Positions 25,041 through 36,723 of a stretch of DNA of 64,000 bases are shown piece after piece. The notes under the pieces are model-generated. The model was not told the origin of the DNA, searched no databases, and saw only the letters and a list, made by a program, of their open reading frames with translations. The position numbers and the translations under genes were made by a program. The number at the start of each line of letters is the position of its first letter. Position 1 is the stretch's first letter. The stretch is from Gluconacetobacter johannae (lineage in GTDB: Bacteria; Pseudomonadota; Alphaproteobacteria; Acetobacterales; Acetobacteraceae), in NCBI RefSeq assembly GCF_014174305.1, contig NZ_JABEQH010000001.1, positions 248,001-312,000 of the forward strand. Direction: 5' to 3'.

Positions 25041-26276
25041 ATGACGGACGCGGGTTCCGGTGACGTGACGGGCGGGAAGGGCGAAGGGGCGGCCGCATGG
25101 CTGGACGCGCGCCTTCCGGTCGTATCGGGCTTCCGGCAGGAATATATCGACTATCCGACGCCCAGGAACCTGAACGGGTTGTGGAATTTCGGGGCGATCC
25201 TGACGGTCGTGCTGCTGGTGATGCTGGCGACCGGCATCTTCCTGGCGGTGAACTATACGCCGACCGCCGCCGGCGCCTTCGCGTCGGTCGAGGCGATCGA
25301 GCGCCAGTTGCCCAGCGGGTGGCTGTTGCGTTCGATCCATGTCACGGGCGCCAGCCTGTTTCTGGCGGCGCTGTACGTGCATCTGTTCCGTGGGCTGTAT
25401 TACGGGTCGTACAAGCGCCCGCGCGAGGTGCTGTGGCTGACCGGGCTGCTGCTGCTGGTCATGGTGATGTTCACCGCGTTCGCGGGGTACGTCCTGCCGT
25501 GGGGGCAGATGTCGTACTGGGGCGCCGACGTCGCGGGCAAGGCGGTGGACGCCATCCCCGGCATCGGCCCGTGGCTGGAACATTTCCTGCAGGGCGGGGA
25601 CGCGCCGGGTGACGTGTCGCTGCATCGCTTCTTCGTGCTGCATTTCGTGCTGGCGTTCGCGGTGCTGGGCGTGGTTGTCCTGCATGTCGCGGCCCTGCAT
25701 GTCACCGGATCGAACAACCCCCTGGGGATCGAACCGAAGGAGCCGCGCGATACGCTGACCTTCCACCCCTATTATACAAGCAAGGACGCGGTCGGCCTGA
25801 TCCTGTTCGCGCTGCTGTTCGCCGTGCTGGTATTCTTCCTGCCGAACCTGATGTTCGAGGCCGAGAATTTCCGCCCGGCCAATCCGCTGCATACCCCCGC
25901 GGACATCGAACCCGAATGGTATTTCCTGCCCTTCTACGGGATGCTGCAATCCGTGCCGTCCAAGTTCGGCGGCCTGCTGGCGGCGGTGGGGTCGATCCTG
26001 GTCCTGTTCCTGGTGCCCTGGCTGGATACCTCGCCGATCCGCTCGGCGCGGTTTCGCCCGGTCTATCGGGTGGGCATGGTGGCGCTGGTCGCTTCCTTCG
26101 TCCTGCTGGGGCTGGTCGGGCGGCATCATGCCGAAGGGGGATGGATGATCGTGGGGCGTGTGGCGCTGGCCTATTATTTCGCGCATTTCCTGGTTCTGCT
26201 GCCGCTGTCAAAGCGGCTGGAGCGCGGGGTCATCCTGCCGCGCAGTATCTCCTCCGGCCTGGATGCGGGCGCATGA
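25041..26276 (+). CDS. petB: Cytochrome b subunit of ubiquinol-cytochrome c reductase
   Basis: This is the membrane core of the bc1 complex, which oxidises ubiquinol and passes electrons to cytochrome c1. Haem-ligand histidines are seen in IHVTGASLFLAALYVHLFRG and in HFVLAFAVLGVVVLHVAALH. The quinol-site motif is EPEWYFLPFYGMLQS, and eight membrane helices fit the 411-residue length. It is followed by petC with a 4-base overlap. Upstream, the 185-base gap before the divergent hemF holds no Rieske iron-sulphur gene, although petA normally precedes petB. Confidence 0.96.
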   Translation: MTDAGSGDVTGGKGEGAAAWLDARLPVVSGFRQEYIDYPTPRNLNGLWNFGAILTVVLLVMLATGIFLAVNYTPTAAGAFASVEAIERQLPSGWLLRSIHVTGASLFLAALYVHLFRGLYYGSYKRPREVLWLTGLLLLVMVMFTAFAGYVLPWGQMSYWGADVAGKAVDAIPGIGPWLEHFLQGGDAPGDVSLHRFFVLHFVLAFAVLGVVVLHVAALHVTGSNNPLGIEPKEPRDTLTFHPYYTSKDAVGLILFALLFAVLVFFLPNLMFEAENFRPANPLHTPADIEPEWYFLPFYGMLQSVPSKFGGLLAAVGSILVLFLVPWLDTSPIRSARFRPVYRVGMVALVASFVLLGLVGRHHAEGGWMIVGRVALAYYFAHFLVLLPLSKRLERGVILPRSISSGLDAGA

Positions 26277-27038
26277 GGGCCGTCATTCTGGCGTCGGTCG
26301 CGGCCGGCGCAATCCTGATGGCGGCCGCCCCCGGTTCCGCCCGTGCCCAGGAACGCCGGCACGAGGTCGCCGCGCCGCAGGCGTGGAGCTTCGCCGGCCC
26401 GCTCGGCCGTTTCGACATGGCTGCGGTCCAGCGCGGCTATGCGGTCTATGCCCAGGTGTGCTCGGCCTGCCATTCGCTGAACGGCATGACCTATGGGGAC
26501 CTGACGTCGATCGGCTTGACGGACGAACAGGTGCGCCAGATCGCCGCCGGCCAGAGCGTGCCGGGGGGCGTGGACGCGCAGGGGGCGGCGGTCATGCGAC
26601 CGGCCACCGCCGCCGATCATTTCCGCCAGCCCTTCGCCAGCGTCGAGGCCGCCGCGGCCGCCAACAACGGCGCCCCGCCGCCCGACCAGTCGCGGCTGGC
26701 TCTGGTCTATCCCGGCGGGCCGGACCGGATCTATGCGCTGCTGACCGGCTATCGCCCGGCCCCGCCGGGTTTCGTGCCGACCAATGCCGGGGCATTCTAC
26801 AACCCGTACGCCGCCAATTTCGAAATCGGGATGCCGCCGCCGCTGCGTGACGGGCAGGTGGAGTACGCCGACGGCACGACGGCCACCACCGCGCAGGAAG
26901 CGCGCGACGTCACCACTTTCCTGGCCTGGGCGGCGCAGCCGCATCTGGCCGAACGTCACCGCCTGGGCGTTCAGGTCACGCTCTATCTTCTGTTCCTCGC
27001 CATCCTGGCGTTCATCCTCAAACGGAAAGTCTGGTCCG

Positions 27039-27049
<11 letters not shown>
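26273..27049 (+). CDS. petC: Cytochrome c1 subunit of ubiquinol-cytochrome c reductase
   Basis: Cytochrome c1 receives electrons from the Rieske protein and passes them to soluble cytochrome c. A signal peptide (AAGAILMAAAPGSARAQ) leads into the haem site CSACHSLNGM near residue 62. FEIGMPPPLRDGQVEYADGT contains the distal methionine region, and LLFLAILAFILKRKVWSDVH is the single C-terminal membrane anchor. The length is 258 residues. It starts by ATGA overlap with petB and overlaps mtnP by 11 bases, so all three are likely co-transcribed. Confidence 0.95.
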
Positions 27050-27950
<901 letters not shown>

Positions 27951-27958
27951 CGGAATGC

Positions 27959-27983
27959 TGGCCCGCCTACAGGTGGCGGGCCA
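27959..27983. terminator. Convergent hairpin between mtnP and the hydrolase gene
   Basis: A perfect 9-bp stem (27959-27967 with 27975-27983) closes a 7-base loop and includes the stop codon of the dienelactone hydrolase. It has no T-run, so bidirectional termination is inferred, not shown. Confidence 0.4.
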
Positions 27984-28641
27984 GGAACGCCAGGCTGCGC
28001 GTGCGGGCCAGTTGCGTGGCGGCGGCGTTGAAGCTGTCGCGCTCGGAACAGCCGAATCCATGGCCGACGTGGGGGTAGGTCAGGATGTCCACATTCGGAT
28101 GCGCGGCGCGGATGGCCGCGACGTCCGACAGCGGGATCGACCCGTCGGTCTCGCCGAAATGCAGTTGCACCGGGCAATGCGGAACCAGGTCGTTCTGGGC
28201 CGCGATGCCGCCGCCATACCACCCGACGGCGGCGGCGAAGGCCCGCGTCCGCGCCGCCGCCATCCAGGCCACGGTGCCGCCCCAGCAATAGCCGATGATG
28301 CCCACCTTGCCGCCGCCCTTGCCATCATCCAGCGCGTCGGCGGCCGCCACCACGTCCAGCAGGGTTTTGTCCGCCGGGATGGCCGCGCGAAGCCGTAGCC
28401 CGGTCTGCACCCCCTGCGTGTCGTACGCCAGTTCGACATCGCGTTCCGCCCGGTCGAACAGTGCCGGGGCCACGACACGATAGCCGTCCGCCGCGAAGCC
28501 GTCGCACACCGCGCGGATGTGGTGATTGACACCGAAAATTTCCTGCACCACCACAAGGGCGCGGGGGGCGTCCGGCGCGCCGGCCCTGTAGGCCGACAGG
28601 GTGTGGCCGTCCGATGCGGTCAGGGTCGTGGTCGTGCCCAT
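27967..28641 (-). CDS. Dienelactone hydrolase family protein
   Basis: This 224-residue alpha/beta hydrolase has the Cys-Asp-His triad of the dienelactone hydrolase family. The nucleophile is in IIGYCWGGTVAW (Cys near residue 118), the Asp in HFGETDGSIPLSD and the His in YPHVGHGF. ALVVVQEIFGVNHHIRAV is the family N-terminal block. Many members hydrolyse simple esters or lactones and are not in aromatic pathways. No chlorocatechol genes are nearby, so the natural substrate is open. It is divergent from the DUF4169 gene. Confidence 0.9.
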   Translation of the reverse strand: MGTTTTLTASDGHTLSAYRAGAPDAPRALVVVQEIFGVNHHIRAVCDGFAADGYRVVAPALFDRAERDVELAYDTQGVQTGLRLRAAIPADKTLLDVVAAADALDDGKGGGKVGIIGYCWGGTVAWMAAARTRAFAAAVGWYGGGIAAQNDLVPHCPVQLHFGETDGSIPLSDVAAIRAAHPNVDILTYPHVGHGFGCSERDSFNAAATQLARTRSLAFLARHL

Positions 28642-28678
28642 GGGCAGGGTCCTCCTGTTGCGCGAATGAGGGGGAACC

Positions 28679-28876
28679 ATGGCCGAAATCGTCAATTTGC
28701 GGCAGGTCCGAAAACGCAAGGCGCGCGCCGAACAGGCGCAGGTCGCGGCCGAAAACCGGGTCCTGCACGGCCGGACCCGCACCGAGCGCGACCGGCAGTC
28801 GCAGGAAGCGGGGCGCGCCACGCGCACGCTGGACGGCGCGCGCGTGGAACGCGAACCGGACCCCGGCCCGCGCTGA
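28679..28876 (+). CDS. DUF4169 family small protein
   Basis: This is a 65-residue, very basic and charged protein beginning MAEIVNLRQVRKRKARAEQ. This N-terminus is the hallmark of DUF4169, a small family found in alphaproteobacteria with no assigned function. A GAGGGGGAA ribosome-binding site precedes the ATG. The remainder is a predicted charged helix (RTRTERDRQSQEAGRATRT) with a disordered tail. It lies between the divergent hydrolase gene and the convergent usg-like gene. Confidence 0.8.
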   Translation: MAEIVNLRQVRKRKARAEQAQVAAENRVLHGRTRTERDRQSQEAGRATRTLDGARVEREPDPGPR

Positions 28877-28898
28877 GGCCCGGGATGGCGCGGCCCGA

Positions 28899-29159
28899 TC
28901 AATGTAGCGTGAGGCAGGCCCGCGCGCAGGTGACCGAGGGCGGCGCGATCAGCGTCTGCGACGCCACGCGGACCGAATGCAGGCGTCCCTCGAGCGTGCG
29001 CGACCAGAAGTCGAGGAAGCGTCGCAATTGGGGATAGGACGGGGCCAGGTCCATGTCCTGCCAGACATAGGATTGCAGAAGGGCCGGATGATCGGGCAGG
29101 CAATACAGGATTTCGGCCGTGGTCAGGCGGTAGTCGCGGAGCTGAAGCCGAAGGGTCAT
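28899..29159 (-). CDS. usg: Usg-like small protein
   Basis: The 86-residue product starts MTLRLQLRDYRLTTAEILY and continues LPDHPALLQSYVWQDMDLAP, the pattern of the alphaproteobacterial Usg family (small proteins once named for a neighbour of a tryptophan gene; function unknown). PQLRRFLDFWSRTLEGRLHSV forms the conserved helix. A GCGAGG ribosome-binding site precedes the ATG. It is divergent from groES, so its promoter must lie in the same 268-base gap. Confidence 0.75.
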   Translation of the reverse strand: MTLRLQLRDYRLTTAEILYCLPDHPALLQSYVWQDMDLAPSYPQLRRFLDFWSRTLEGRLHSVRVASQTLIAPPSVTCARACLTLH

Positions 29160-29284
29160 GGACGCCTCGCTGCATGATCGACGGTTGCTGATGGGCCGAG
29201 CGTGCGGGAAGCCCCTGACATATTCAACAAAAATTCTTTTATTCCCAGAACCTTGGCAGCGCCCGAAAGAAAGTGCTGCCGATC

Positions 29285-29314
29285 CTTGACAGGAATGGGG
29301 ACGGACCCTACCTG
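29285..29314 (+). promoter_or_regulatory. groES promoter, sigma-70 and sigma-32-like
   Basis: TTGACA (29286-29291) and TACCTG (29309-29314) are 17 bases apart. The same bases read as CTTGAC and CCTACCT, close to the alphaproteobacterial RpoH pattern CTTGAC-N16/17-CYTATNT. It sits directly before the CIRCE element. Confidence 0.6.
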
Positions 29315-29318
29315 TTGC

Positions 29319-29343
29319 TGGCACTCTCGTGCGGAGAGTGCCA
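29319..29343 (+). promoter_or_regulatory. CIRCE element (HrcA operator) of groES-groEL
   Basis: TGGCACTC and GAGTGCCA form a perfect 8-bp inverted repeat with a 9-base spacer, the CIRCE layout (consensus GCACTC-N9-GAGTGC). It begins 5 bases after the -10 region, so HrcA bound here would block transcription start. hrcA itself is not in the window. Confidence 0.93.
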
Positions 29344-29427
29344 AAGCGATGCGGCCTGGCGCGCGCGCCAACCCGGTGGCGTCGCTTATTCAAGGGCGTT
29401 ACCTTTTTTGATGTGGAGCGATCCATA

Positions 29428-29718
29428 ATGACGAATTTTCGGCCCCTGCATGACCGCGTGGTCGTCCGTCGCCTGACCGGCGAGGAAAAGACGGCTGGCG
29501 GCATCATCATTCCCGACACCGCCAAGGAAAAGCCCATGGAGGGCGAGGTCATCTCCGTCGGCCCCGGCGCGCGGAACGAGCAGGGACAGATCGTGGCCCT
29601 GGACGTCAAGGCCGGCGACAAGGTGCTGTTCGGCAAATGGTCCGGCACCGAAGTGAAGATCAACGGCGAGGAGCTGCTGATCATGAAGGAAAGCGACATC
29701 ATGGGCGTGATCGCCTGA
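29428..29718 (+). CDS. groES: Co-chaperonin GroES
   Basis: GroES caps the GroEL cage during ATP-driven protein folding. The 96-residue product has the standard [22 protein letters not shown] opening region, the mobile loop [12 protein letters not shown] and the roof hairpin. GGAG at 29415-29418 is the ribosome-binding site. It leads the groES-groEL operon, with 54 bases before groEL, under CIRCE/HrcA and probably RpoH control. Confidence 0.98.
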   Translation: MTNFRPLHDRVVVRRLTGEEKTAGGIIIPDTAKEKPMEGEVISVGPGARNEQGQIVALDVKAGDKVLFGKWSGTEVKINGEELLIMKESDIMGVIA

Positions 29719-29742
29719 CGTTTCTGTTCCTTTCCATTCTGA

Positions 29743-31413
<1,671 letters not shown>

Positions 31414-31424
31414 TCCATGGAGCC

Positions 31425-31460
31425 TGCCCCGGCGACGGTCTTCGGACCATCGCCGGGGCA
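31425..31460 (+). terminator. First hairpin after groEL
   Basis: A 16-bp stem (31425-31440 with 31445-31460, one G-T pair) closes a stable TTCG tetraloop, starting 12 bases after the groEL stop. It has no T-run, so it may protect the transcript end or pause polymerase before the second hairpin. Confidence 0.6.
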
Positions 31461-31476
31461 GCGTCCGGACGTACGG

Positions 31477-31518
31477 AAAGAGGGGACCGTCCATGCGTGG
31501 GCGGTCCCCTCTTTTTTT
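31477..31518 (+). terminator. Rho-independent terminator of groES-groEL
   Basis: The stem runs from 31477-31489 to 31502-31514, followed by a run of seven Ts at 31512-31518. This is a textbook intrinsic terminator and ends the operon before the cold-shock gene. Confidence 0.9.
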
Positions 31519-31712
31519 GATTCCATCGAATTTCGTGCTCGCCCGTCTGCGAATTGACAAGGCACCACGATCCATGCGCCCATGGACACTGGCATGATCG
31601 GCGTGTGAACGCGGAGCGGGTGGAACCCGGATTCCGGTTCTTCGAGCGTCGATGGTCCGAGAACCCGGATGTCGGGCAAGCGGCCGGACAAGGCGAATAA
31701 GGAAAGACGACT

Positions 31713-31916
31713 ATGGCTACCGGAACTGTGAAATGGTTCAATGCGACCAAGGGCTTCGGCTTCATCATGCCTGAAGATGGCGGCAAGGATGTGTTCGTTC
31801 ACATCACCGCCGTCCAGGCCGCCGGCCTGCGCGGGCTGAACGAGAACCAGCGCGTCAGCTACGACGTCGTGACCGAGCGCGGCAAGGCGGCGGCGTCGAA
31901 CCTGAAGCCGCTCTGA
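31713..31916 (+). CDS. Cold-shock domain protein (CspA family)
   Basis: This 67-residue single-domain RNA/DNA chaperone has the RNP motifs [11 protein letters not shown] and [10 protein letters not shown] of the cold-shock fold. It melts RNA structure, at low temperature or generally. The untranslated leader after the groEL terminator is about 190 bases long and GC-rich. It contains a small hairpin (31572-31585) and a TTGACA at 31554-31559 without a good -10. A long leader is common in csp genes and may control expression. The gene is convergent with dinG. Confidence 0.95.
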   Translation: MATGTVKWFNATKGFGFIMPEDGGKDVFVHITAVQAAGLRGLNENQRVSYDVVTERGKAAASNLKPL

Positions 31917-31932
31917 TCCGGCATTCCAGGGT

Positions 31933-31959
31933 TTAACGCGTTCGACCTGGACGCGTTAA
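31933..31959. repeat. Perfect inverted repeat after the cold-shock gene
   Basis: TTAACGCGT and ACGCGTTAA form a 9-bp inverted repeat with a 9-base spacer. It starts 16 bases after the cold-shock stop and overlaps the dinG stop codon. It could be a hairpin in the csp transcript or a protein site; it lacks a following T-run. Confidence 0.6.
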
Positions 31960-34934
31960 GACAATGCAGGCGGGGAGGACGGGATGCCGTCCTCCCCGTT
32001 TTCATGTTGATGCAGGAAGGCCGCGAGGTCGCGCGCGACGTCCCGCAGCCCCGCGCGGCGCACGGCCACGCCCTCGGGGAAGGCCGACAGCAGGCGCGTG
32101 GGCGCGCGCCGGTCCAGCAGGACGAAGACCCCGCGGTCCCCGCCGCTGCGGATCAGGCGGCCGAACGCCTGGCGCAGCCGCAGGCGCGCGATCCGGTCGT
32201 CATACGCGCCGGGCGCGCCGTGCGACAGATGCAGGCGCCGCTCGCGATGCAGGATATCGGGGCGCGGCCAGGGCACGCGCTCGAACACCACCAGGCGCAG
32301 CGACCGGCCGGGCACGTCCACCCCGTCGCGCATCGCATCCGTTCCCAGCAGGCAGGAATTGGCTTCCGAGCGGAAGATGTCGACCAGCGTCGCGTTGTCC
32401 ATGCCGTCGACATGCTGCGCGTACAGTGGAATGCCCGCCTCCTCCAGCGGCCGCGACAGGCGCTGGTGGACGGCGCGCAGGCGCGAGATGGCGGTGAACA
32501 GGCCCAGCCCGCCGCCGCCGGCCGCCAGGAACAATGTCCGGTAGGCGCCGGCCAGCGCGCCGATATCGTCGTGGGGAATGTCGTTCACGATGAAGGCGCG
32601 GCTCTGGCGCTGATAATCGAAGGGGCTTGCCAGCGATGCCCGGATCGCGGGCGAGGGCAGGTGGCTGGCGCCGGTCCGGGCCTCGGCGGCCTCCCACGCG
32701 CGCTCGGTCTCCTCGCCGTCGGTTCGCCCGTTCTCGTCGCGCAGGGTCGCCGACGTCACCAGGATGCCATGGGCGGGGGCGGCCAGGACGGTCGCGAAGG
32801 GAATGGTGGGGTCGAGCCAGTGGCGATGCAGCCCGACATCGTGCTCGCCCGCGCGTTGCCCTTCGCGCCGGTCCAGCCGGATGAAGTCGACATGCTGCGG
32901 TGTCGCGCCCTCGTCGGCGGGCGCGCCGAGGCCGCGGAGCATGGAGACCCACCCGTCCACCCGGCTCAGGGCCCGGCGGCGAATGGTCCGTACTCCGGCC
33001 TCGATTCGCTCGCGGGTGGCCGAATCGAGTTCGGCCGTGTCGTCCTCCAGCCGCTCCAGCAGGCGGTCCACCAGCGTGCGGAGCGCCGTGGCCAGCCGGT
33101 CGAGCGAGCGCGCCAGGCCGGCGGCGGCCGGCAGGACCGCGTCGGGCACGGGGTGCAGGTCGCATTCGATCGCGCCGGGCCGGTGTCCGCCATCAGGGGC
33201 GCGCGTCGTGGACCGGGCCAGCGCCTGCTGTCCCAGAAGATGCAGCAGCCATTCGGTCGGATTGGGCAATGCGGCGTCATTCGGACCGGGCAGCGCCGGC
33301 GGGGACCGGGGCAAGCCCGCAGGGCCGACCGACATCTCCGCCGTTTCGGTCGTCGCATGCCACGCATCCGCCAGACGGCCGGACCAGCCGGGCGCGGGCA
33401 GGGCGTGGGCGGCCTGCAACGCGGCCTCGAGTGGCGCTTCCAGGCGGGGATAGCCCACGACCAGATCGTCCAGCCGCCGTTTCAGCCCCCGCGCGCGGGA
33501 CCGCGCGCCTTCGGCGCCCAGCAGCCAGCGGCGCAACTCGGCGGCCTCCAGCCCCGACAGTTCGGCGGAGAATGCGCTGTCGGCGGCGTCCATCACGTGA
33601 TGGCCCTCGTCGAAGACGTAGCGGGTGGGGATATTGTCCTCATCCGCCGCCTCGTCGCCGTCCATGGCGTGCCAGGCGGCCTGGCTCATCACCAGGGCAT
33701 GGTTGGCGATCACCAGGTCGGCGTCCCGCGCCCGGCGGATGGAATGTTCGACGAAGCAGCGCTGGTAATGGGGGCAGGCGCCATGGATGCACTCGCCCCG
33801 CCGGTCGGCGATGCCCGCCAGCAGCCCGCGTCCGAACAGGTCGCCGAACCAGCCGGGCAGATCGCCCCCCGTGAGGTCCCCGTCGGCCGTGACCCCCGCC
33901 CAGCGCGCGACCAGCGACAGGCCGATCAGGCTGCCATGCGCCGCGCCGCGCGCGCCGGCGATATTCACCGTCTCCTCCATGTTCAGGAGGCAGAGATAGT
34001 TTTCCCGTCCCTTCCGCAGGACGACATGCCTGCGCCGCTCGGTGGCGTCGGGATAGAGCCGGGCCAGTTCGGCCTCGATCTGCCGTTGCAGATGGCGGGT
34101 ATAGGTGCTGATCCAGACCGTGCCGCCATTGCGTTCCGCCCACAGGCTGGCGGGCGCGACATAGCCCAGCGTCTTGCCGGTGCCTGTGCCGGCCTCGGCC
34201 AGCACCATATGCGGGTCGCCCCGGACCAGGCGCGGTGCGAAGGCGGCGGACGCCGCGCCGGCGAAATCGGCCTGCCCGACCCGGGTTTCCGCATCGGGGC
34301 CCAGAATCTCGCCCAGCCGGCGGCGGGCGTCGGCGGCCGACACCGGATGATTGGCCGGTGGCGGGCGGGGGGCGGCGTCCTCCCATTTCGGCAGGCGTCG
34401 CCAGACGCGGATGGCATCGCCCGGTTGCAGGGCCTCGGGGGGCAGGGACGTCCCGGTGCCCAATGCCGCCAGCACGCTGCGGCCCCAGGCCCAGCCGGCG
34501 CGTTCCATCCTGACGGCCAGGGCTGCCATTTCCTCGCCCGCCGGGGTGGCGCGCAGGGCGGCGATCCGGTCCAGCAGGATATCCGCAAGCTCCGGCAGCA
34601 GGTCGGCGTCGGCCGATCCGATCCGGCTGTCGCCCAGGTCCAGCGCCTGCGCCAGGCCGCGCACCGTGGGCGGCATCGTGCGGCCGGGCAGGGCGAAGAC
34701 GAACAGCTCCAGCAGGTCCAGCCAGGGCGTGGGCTGCGGCAGCGGCGGCAGGCCCAGCCGTCGCGCGGTCAGCGGCGCATGGACCACCAGCGGCGCCGGC
34801 CACTGGCGCAACTCCCGCACCGCCTCTTCGGATGACAGGGTCAGGAGCTCGCCGTCCGGGGTCAGAATCGAACACGAACCATGACGCGCGACCAGCGCGG
34901 GCGGCATGTCCGAAGGGGGAAGTGACGCGGCCAT
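31956..34934 (-). CDS. dinG: DinG-type ATP-dependent DNA helicase
   Basis: This is an XPD/DinG superfamily 2 helicase (992 residues) that unwinds 5'-tailed or R-loop DNA during repair. Walker A is AEAGTGTGKTLGYVAPAS near residue 251. A cysteine group (ECIHGACPHYQRCFVE near 381) is the expected iron-sulphur ligand set, the DEGHH box is near 443, and GTDAMRDGVDVPGRSLR and LRQAFGRLIRSGGDRG form the C-terminal motor. The N-terminal 230 residues may be a degenerate exonuclease-like domain. The frame is open upstream to 35222; the ATG at 34934 is my preferred start. Its last codons contain the cold-shock gene's terminator. Confidence 0.9.
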   Translation of the reverse strand: MAASLPPSDMPPALVARHGSCSILTPDGELLTLSSEEAVRELRQWPAPLVVHAPLTARRLGLPPLPQPTPWLDLLELFVFALPGRTMPPTVRGLAQALDLGDSRIGSADADLLPELADILLDRIAALRATPAGEEMAALAVRMERAGWAWGRSVLAALGTGTSLPPEALQPGDAIRVWRRLPKWEDAAPRPPPANHPVSAADARRRLGEILGPDAETRVGQADFAGAASAAFAPRLVRGDPHMVLAEAGTGTGKTLGYVAPASLWAERNGGTVWISTYTRHLQRQIEAELARLYPDATERRRHVVLRKGRENYLCLLNMEETVNIAGARGAAHGSLIGLSLVARWAGVTADGDLTGGDLPGWFGDLFGRGLLAGIADRRGECIHGACPHYQRCFVEHSIRRARDADLVIANHALVMSQAAWHAMDGDEAADEDNIPTRYVFDEGHHVMDAADSAFSAELSGLEAAELRRWLLGAEGARSRARGLKRRLDDLVVGYPRLEAPLEAALQAAHALPAPGWSGRLADAWHATTETAEMSVGPAGLPRSPPALPGPNDAALPNPTEWLLHLLGQQALARSTTRAPDGGHRPGAIECDLHPVPDAVLPAAAGLARSLDRLATALRTLVDRLLERLEDDTAELDSATRERIEAGVRTIRRRALSRVDGWVSMLRGLGAPADEGATPQHVDFIRLDRREGQRAGEHDVGLHRHWLDPTIPFATVLAAPAHGILVTSATLRDENGRTDGEETERAWEAAEARTGASHLPSPAIRASLASPFDYQRQSRAFIVNDIPHDDIGALAGAYRTLFLAAGGGGLGLFTAISRLRAVHQRLSRPLEEAGIPLYAQHVDGMDNATLVDIFRSEANSCLLGTDAMRDGVDVPGRSLRLVVFERVPWPRPDILHRERRLHLSHGAPGAYDDRIARLRLRQAFGRLIRSGGDRGVFVLLDRRAPTRLLSAFPEGVAVRRAGLRDVARDLAAFLHQHENGEDGIPSSPPALS
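31971..32003 (+). terminator. Terminator of the cold-shock gene, inside dinG
   Basis: A perfect 12-bp stem (31971-31982 with 31987-31998) with loop GATG is followed by TTTT. On the opposite strand these bases encode the last residues of dinG, so the terminator and the coding end share sequence. Confidence 0.75.
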
Positions 34935-35064
34935 CAGAGGAACATATAGGGGACATATGGCCGCCTGTCGCCCGTTACCGGCATCATCATCCATTATTCC
35001 GGCATGAAGATGATGTATGGTTTGGATTGACCCATGCCATTCCAGTTCATAGCTTCCCGGCATC

Positions 35065-36684
35065 ATGTCCGAACAGAACCGTCCCGACCCCGTTCCCCTG
35101 CCCAAGGCCTGGCCCTTCGAGGAAGCCGCGAGGCTGGCCGCGCATGTCGAAAAACGGGCCGACGACCGGCCGGCATTGCTGGAAACCGGGTACGGCCCGT
35201 CGGGCCTGCCGCATATCGGCACGTTCGGCGAAGTGGCGCGGACATCCTGGGTGCGCCAGGCCTATACCCGCCTGACGGGGCGCCCCACGCGTCTTCTGGC
35301 GTTTTCCGACGATATGGACGCCCTACGCAAGGTGCCGGACAATGTGCCGAACGGCGACATGCTGCGCCAGCACCTGGGCAAGCCGCTGTCGCGGATCCCC
35401 GATCCGTTCGGCACCCATGACTCCTTCGCCGCCCATAACAATGCGCGGCTGAGGTCCTTCCTGGACGGATTCGGCTTCGATTACGAATTTGCCTCCTCGA
35501 CCGACTATTATACCGGCGGGCGGTTCGACGCCGCGCTGCGCCGGGTGCTCGAGGTCCATGACGAAATCGTGTCCGTCATTGCCCCGACCCTGGGGCCGGA
35601 TCGCCGTGCGACCTATTCCCCCGTGCTGCCGATCCACCCGCGCACCGGCCTGGTGATGCAGGTGCGTATGGACGCGATCGACGCCGATGCCGGCACCGTC
35701 CGCTGGACCGACGAGGACGGGGTGGTGTTTGAAACCCCGGTGACCGGCGGCGGCGCCAAGATGCAGTGGAAGGCCGACTGGGCCATGCGCTGGTTCGCGC
35801 TGGGCGTGGATTACGAAATGTCCGGCAAGGACCTGATCGACAGCGTGAAGCTGTCGGGCAAGATCTGCCGGATTCTGGGCGGCGAGCCGCCGGCGGGCCT
35901 GACCTACGAACTGTTCCTGGACGAGAACGGGCAGAAGATCTCCAAATCCAAGGGGAACGGGATCTCGGTCGAGGAATGGCTGCGCTACGCGCCGCCCGAA
36001 AGCCTGTCGCAGTACATGTTCAACGCCCCGCAGCGGGCCAAGCGTCTGTTCTTCGACGTCATCCCCAAGGCGGCGGACGAGTATCTGGCCAATGTCGGCC
36101 GCGCGGCCACCCTGGCCGGCGACGATCCGGCGCTGCCGGCGAACCCGGCCTGGTTCATCCATGCCGGCCGGATCGGTCCGGATGCCGGCAGCCCGCTGAC
36201 CTTCGGCATGCTGCTGAACCTGGCCAGCGTCGCCAACGCCGAAACCCCGGACGTGCTGTGGAAGTTCATCCGCCGCTACGATTCGGCCGCATCCCCGGAC
36301 TCATGCCCGATGCTGGCCCGCCTGGTGGACCATGCGATCGTCTATTATGCCGATTTCGTGCGGCCGGCGAAAACCTATCGCCAGCCCGACGAGCGGGAGC
36401 GCGCGGCGCTTGCCGACCTGGCCGACAATCTGCGCGGCCTGGTGGACGGGCCGGCCGAGCCCGACACATTGCAGAACCTGGTCTTCGAGATCGGCAAGCG
36501 CCATGGGTTCGAGCCGCTGCGCGACTGGTTCGGGTGCCTGTACGAGGTCCTGCTTGGCCAGAAGGAAGGACCGCGCTTCGGCATCTTCATCGGGCTGTAC
36601 GGCGTGTCCGAAACGGTCGAACTGATCGAGGCGGCGCTGGCCCGCGCATCCATGGCCGCGTCAACGGGCGCCGGCGCGGCCTGA
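35065..36684 (+). CDS. lysS: Lysyl-tRNA synthetase, class I
   Basis: This enzyme charges tRNA-Lys. It is the class I (archaeal-type, LysK) form, not the class II enzyme of E. coli: the HIGH-type motif is [11 protein letters not shown] near residue 50 and the KMSKS-type motif is KISKSKGNG near 290. The length is 539 residues. Alphaproteobacteria commonly rely on this class. A short mprF homologue starts 39 bases downstream on the same strand; MprF uses lysyl-tRNA, so the pairing may be functional. The start at 35065 has no strong ribosome-binding site. Confidence 0.95.
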   Translation: MSEQNRPDPVPLPKAWPFEEAARLAAHVEKRADDRPALLETGYGPSGLPHIGTFGEVARTSWVRQAYTRLTGRPTRLLAFSDDMDALRKVPDNVPNGDMLRQHLGKPLSRIPDPFGTHDSFAAHNNARLRSFLDGFGFDYEFASSTDYYTGGRFDAALRRVLEVHDEIVSVIAPTLGPDRRATYSPVLPIHPRTGLVMQVRMDAIDADAGTVRWTDEDGVVFETPVTGGGAKMQWKADWAMRWFALGVDYEMSGKDLIDSVKLSGKICRILGGEPPAGLTYELFLDENGQKISKSKGNGISVEEWLRYAPPESLSQYMFNAPQRAKRLFFDVIPKAADEYLANVGRAATLAGDDPALPANPAWFIHAGRIGPDAGSPLTFGMLLNLASVANAETPDVLWKFIRRYDSAASPDSCPMLARLVDHAIVYYADFVRPAKTYRQPDERERAALADLADNLRGLVDGPAEPDTLQNLVFEIGKRHGFEPLRDWFGCLYEVLLGQKEGPRFGIFIGLYGVSETVELIEAALARASMAASTGAGAA

Positions 36685-36723
36685 GGCTCCGGCGGATCGT
36701 GACATGACGTTCCTGGACCCGTC

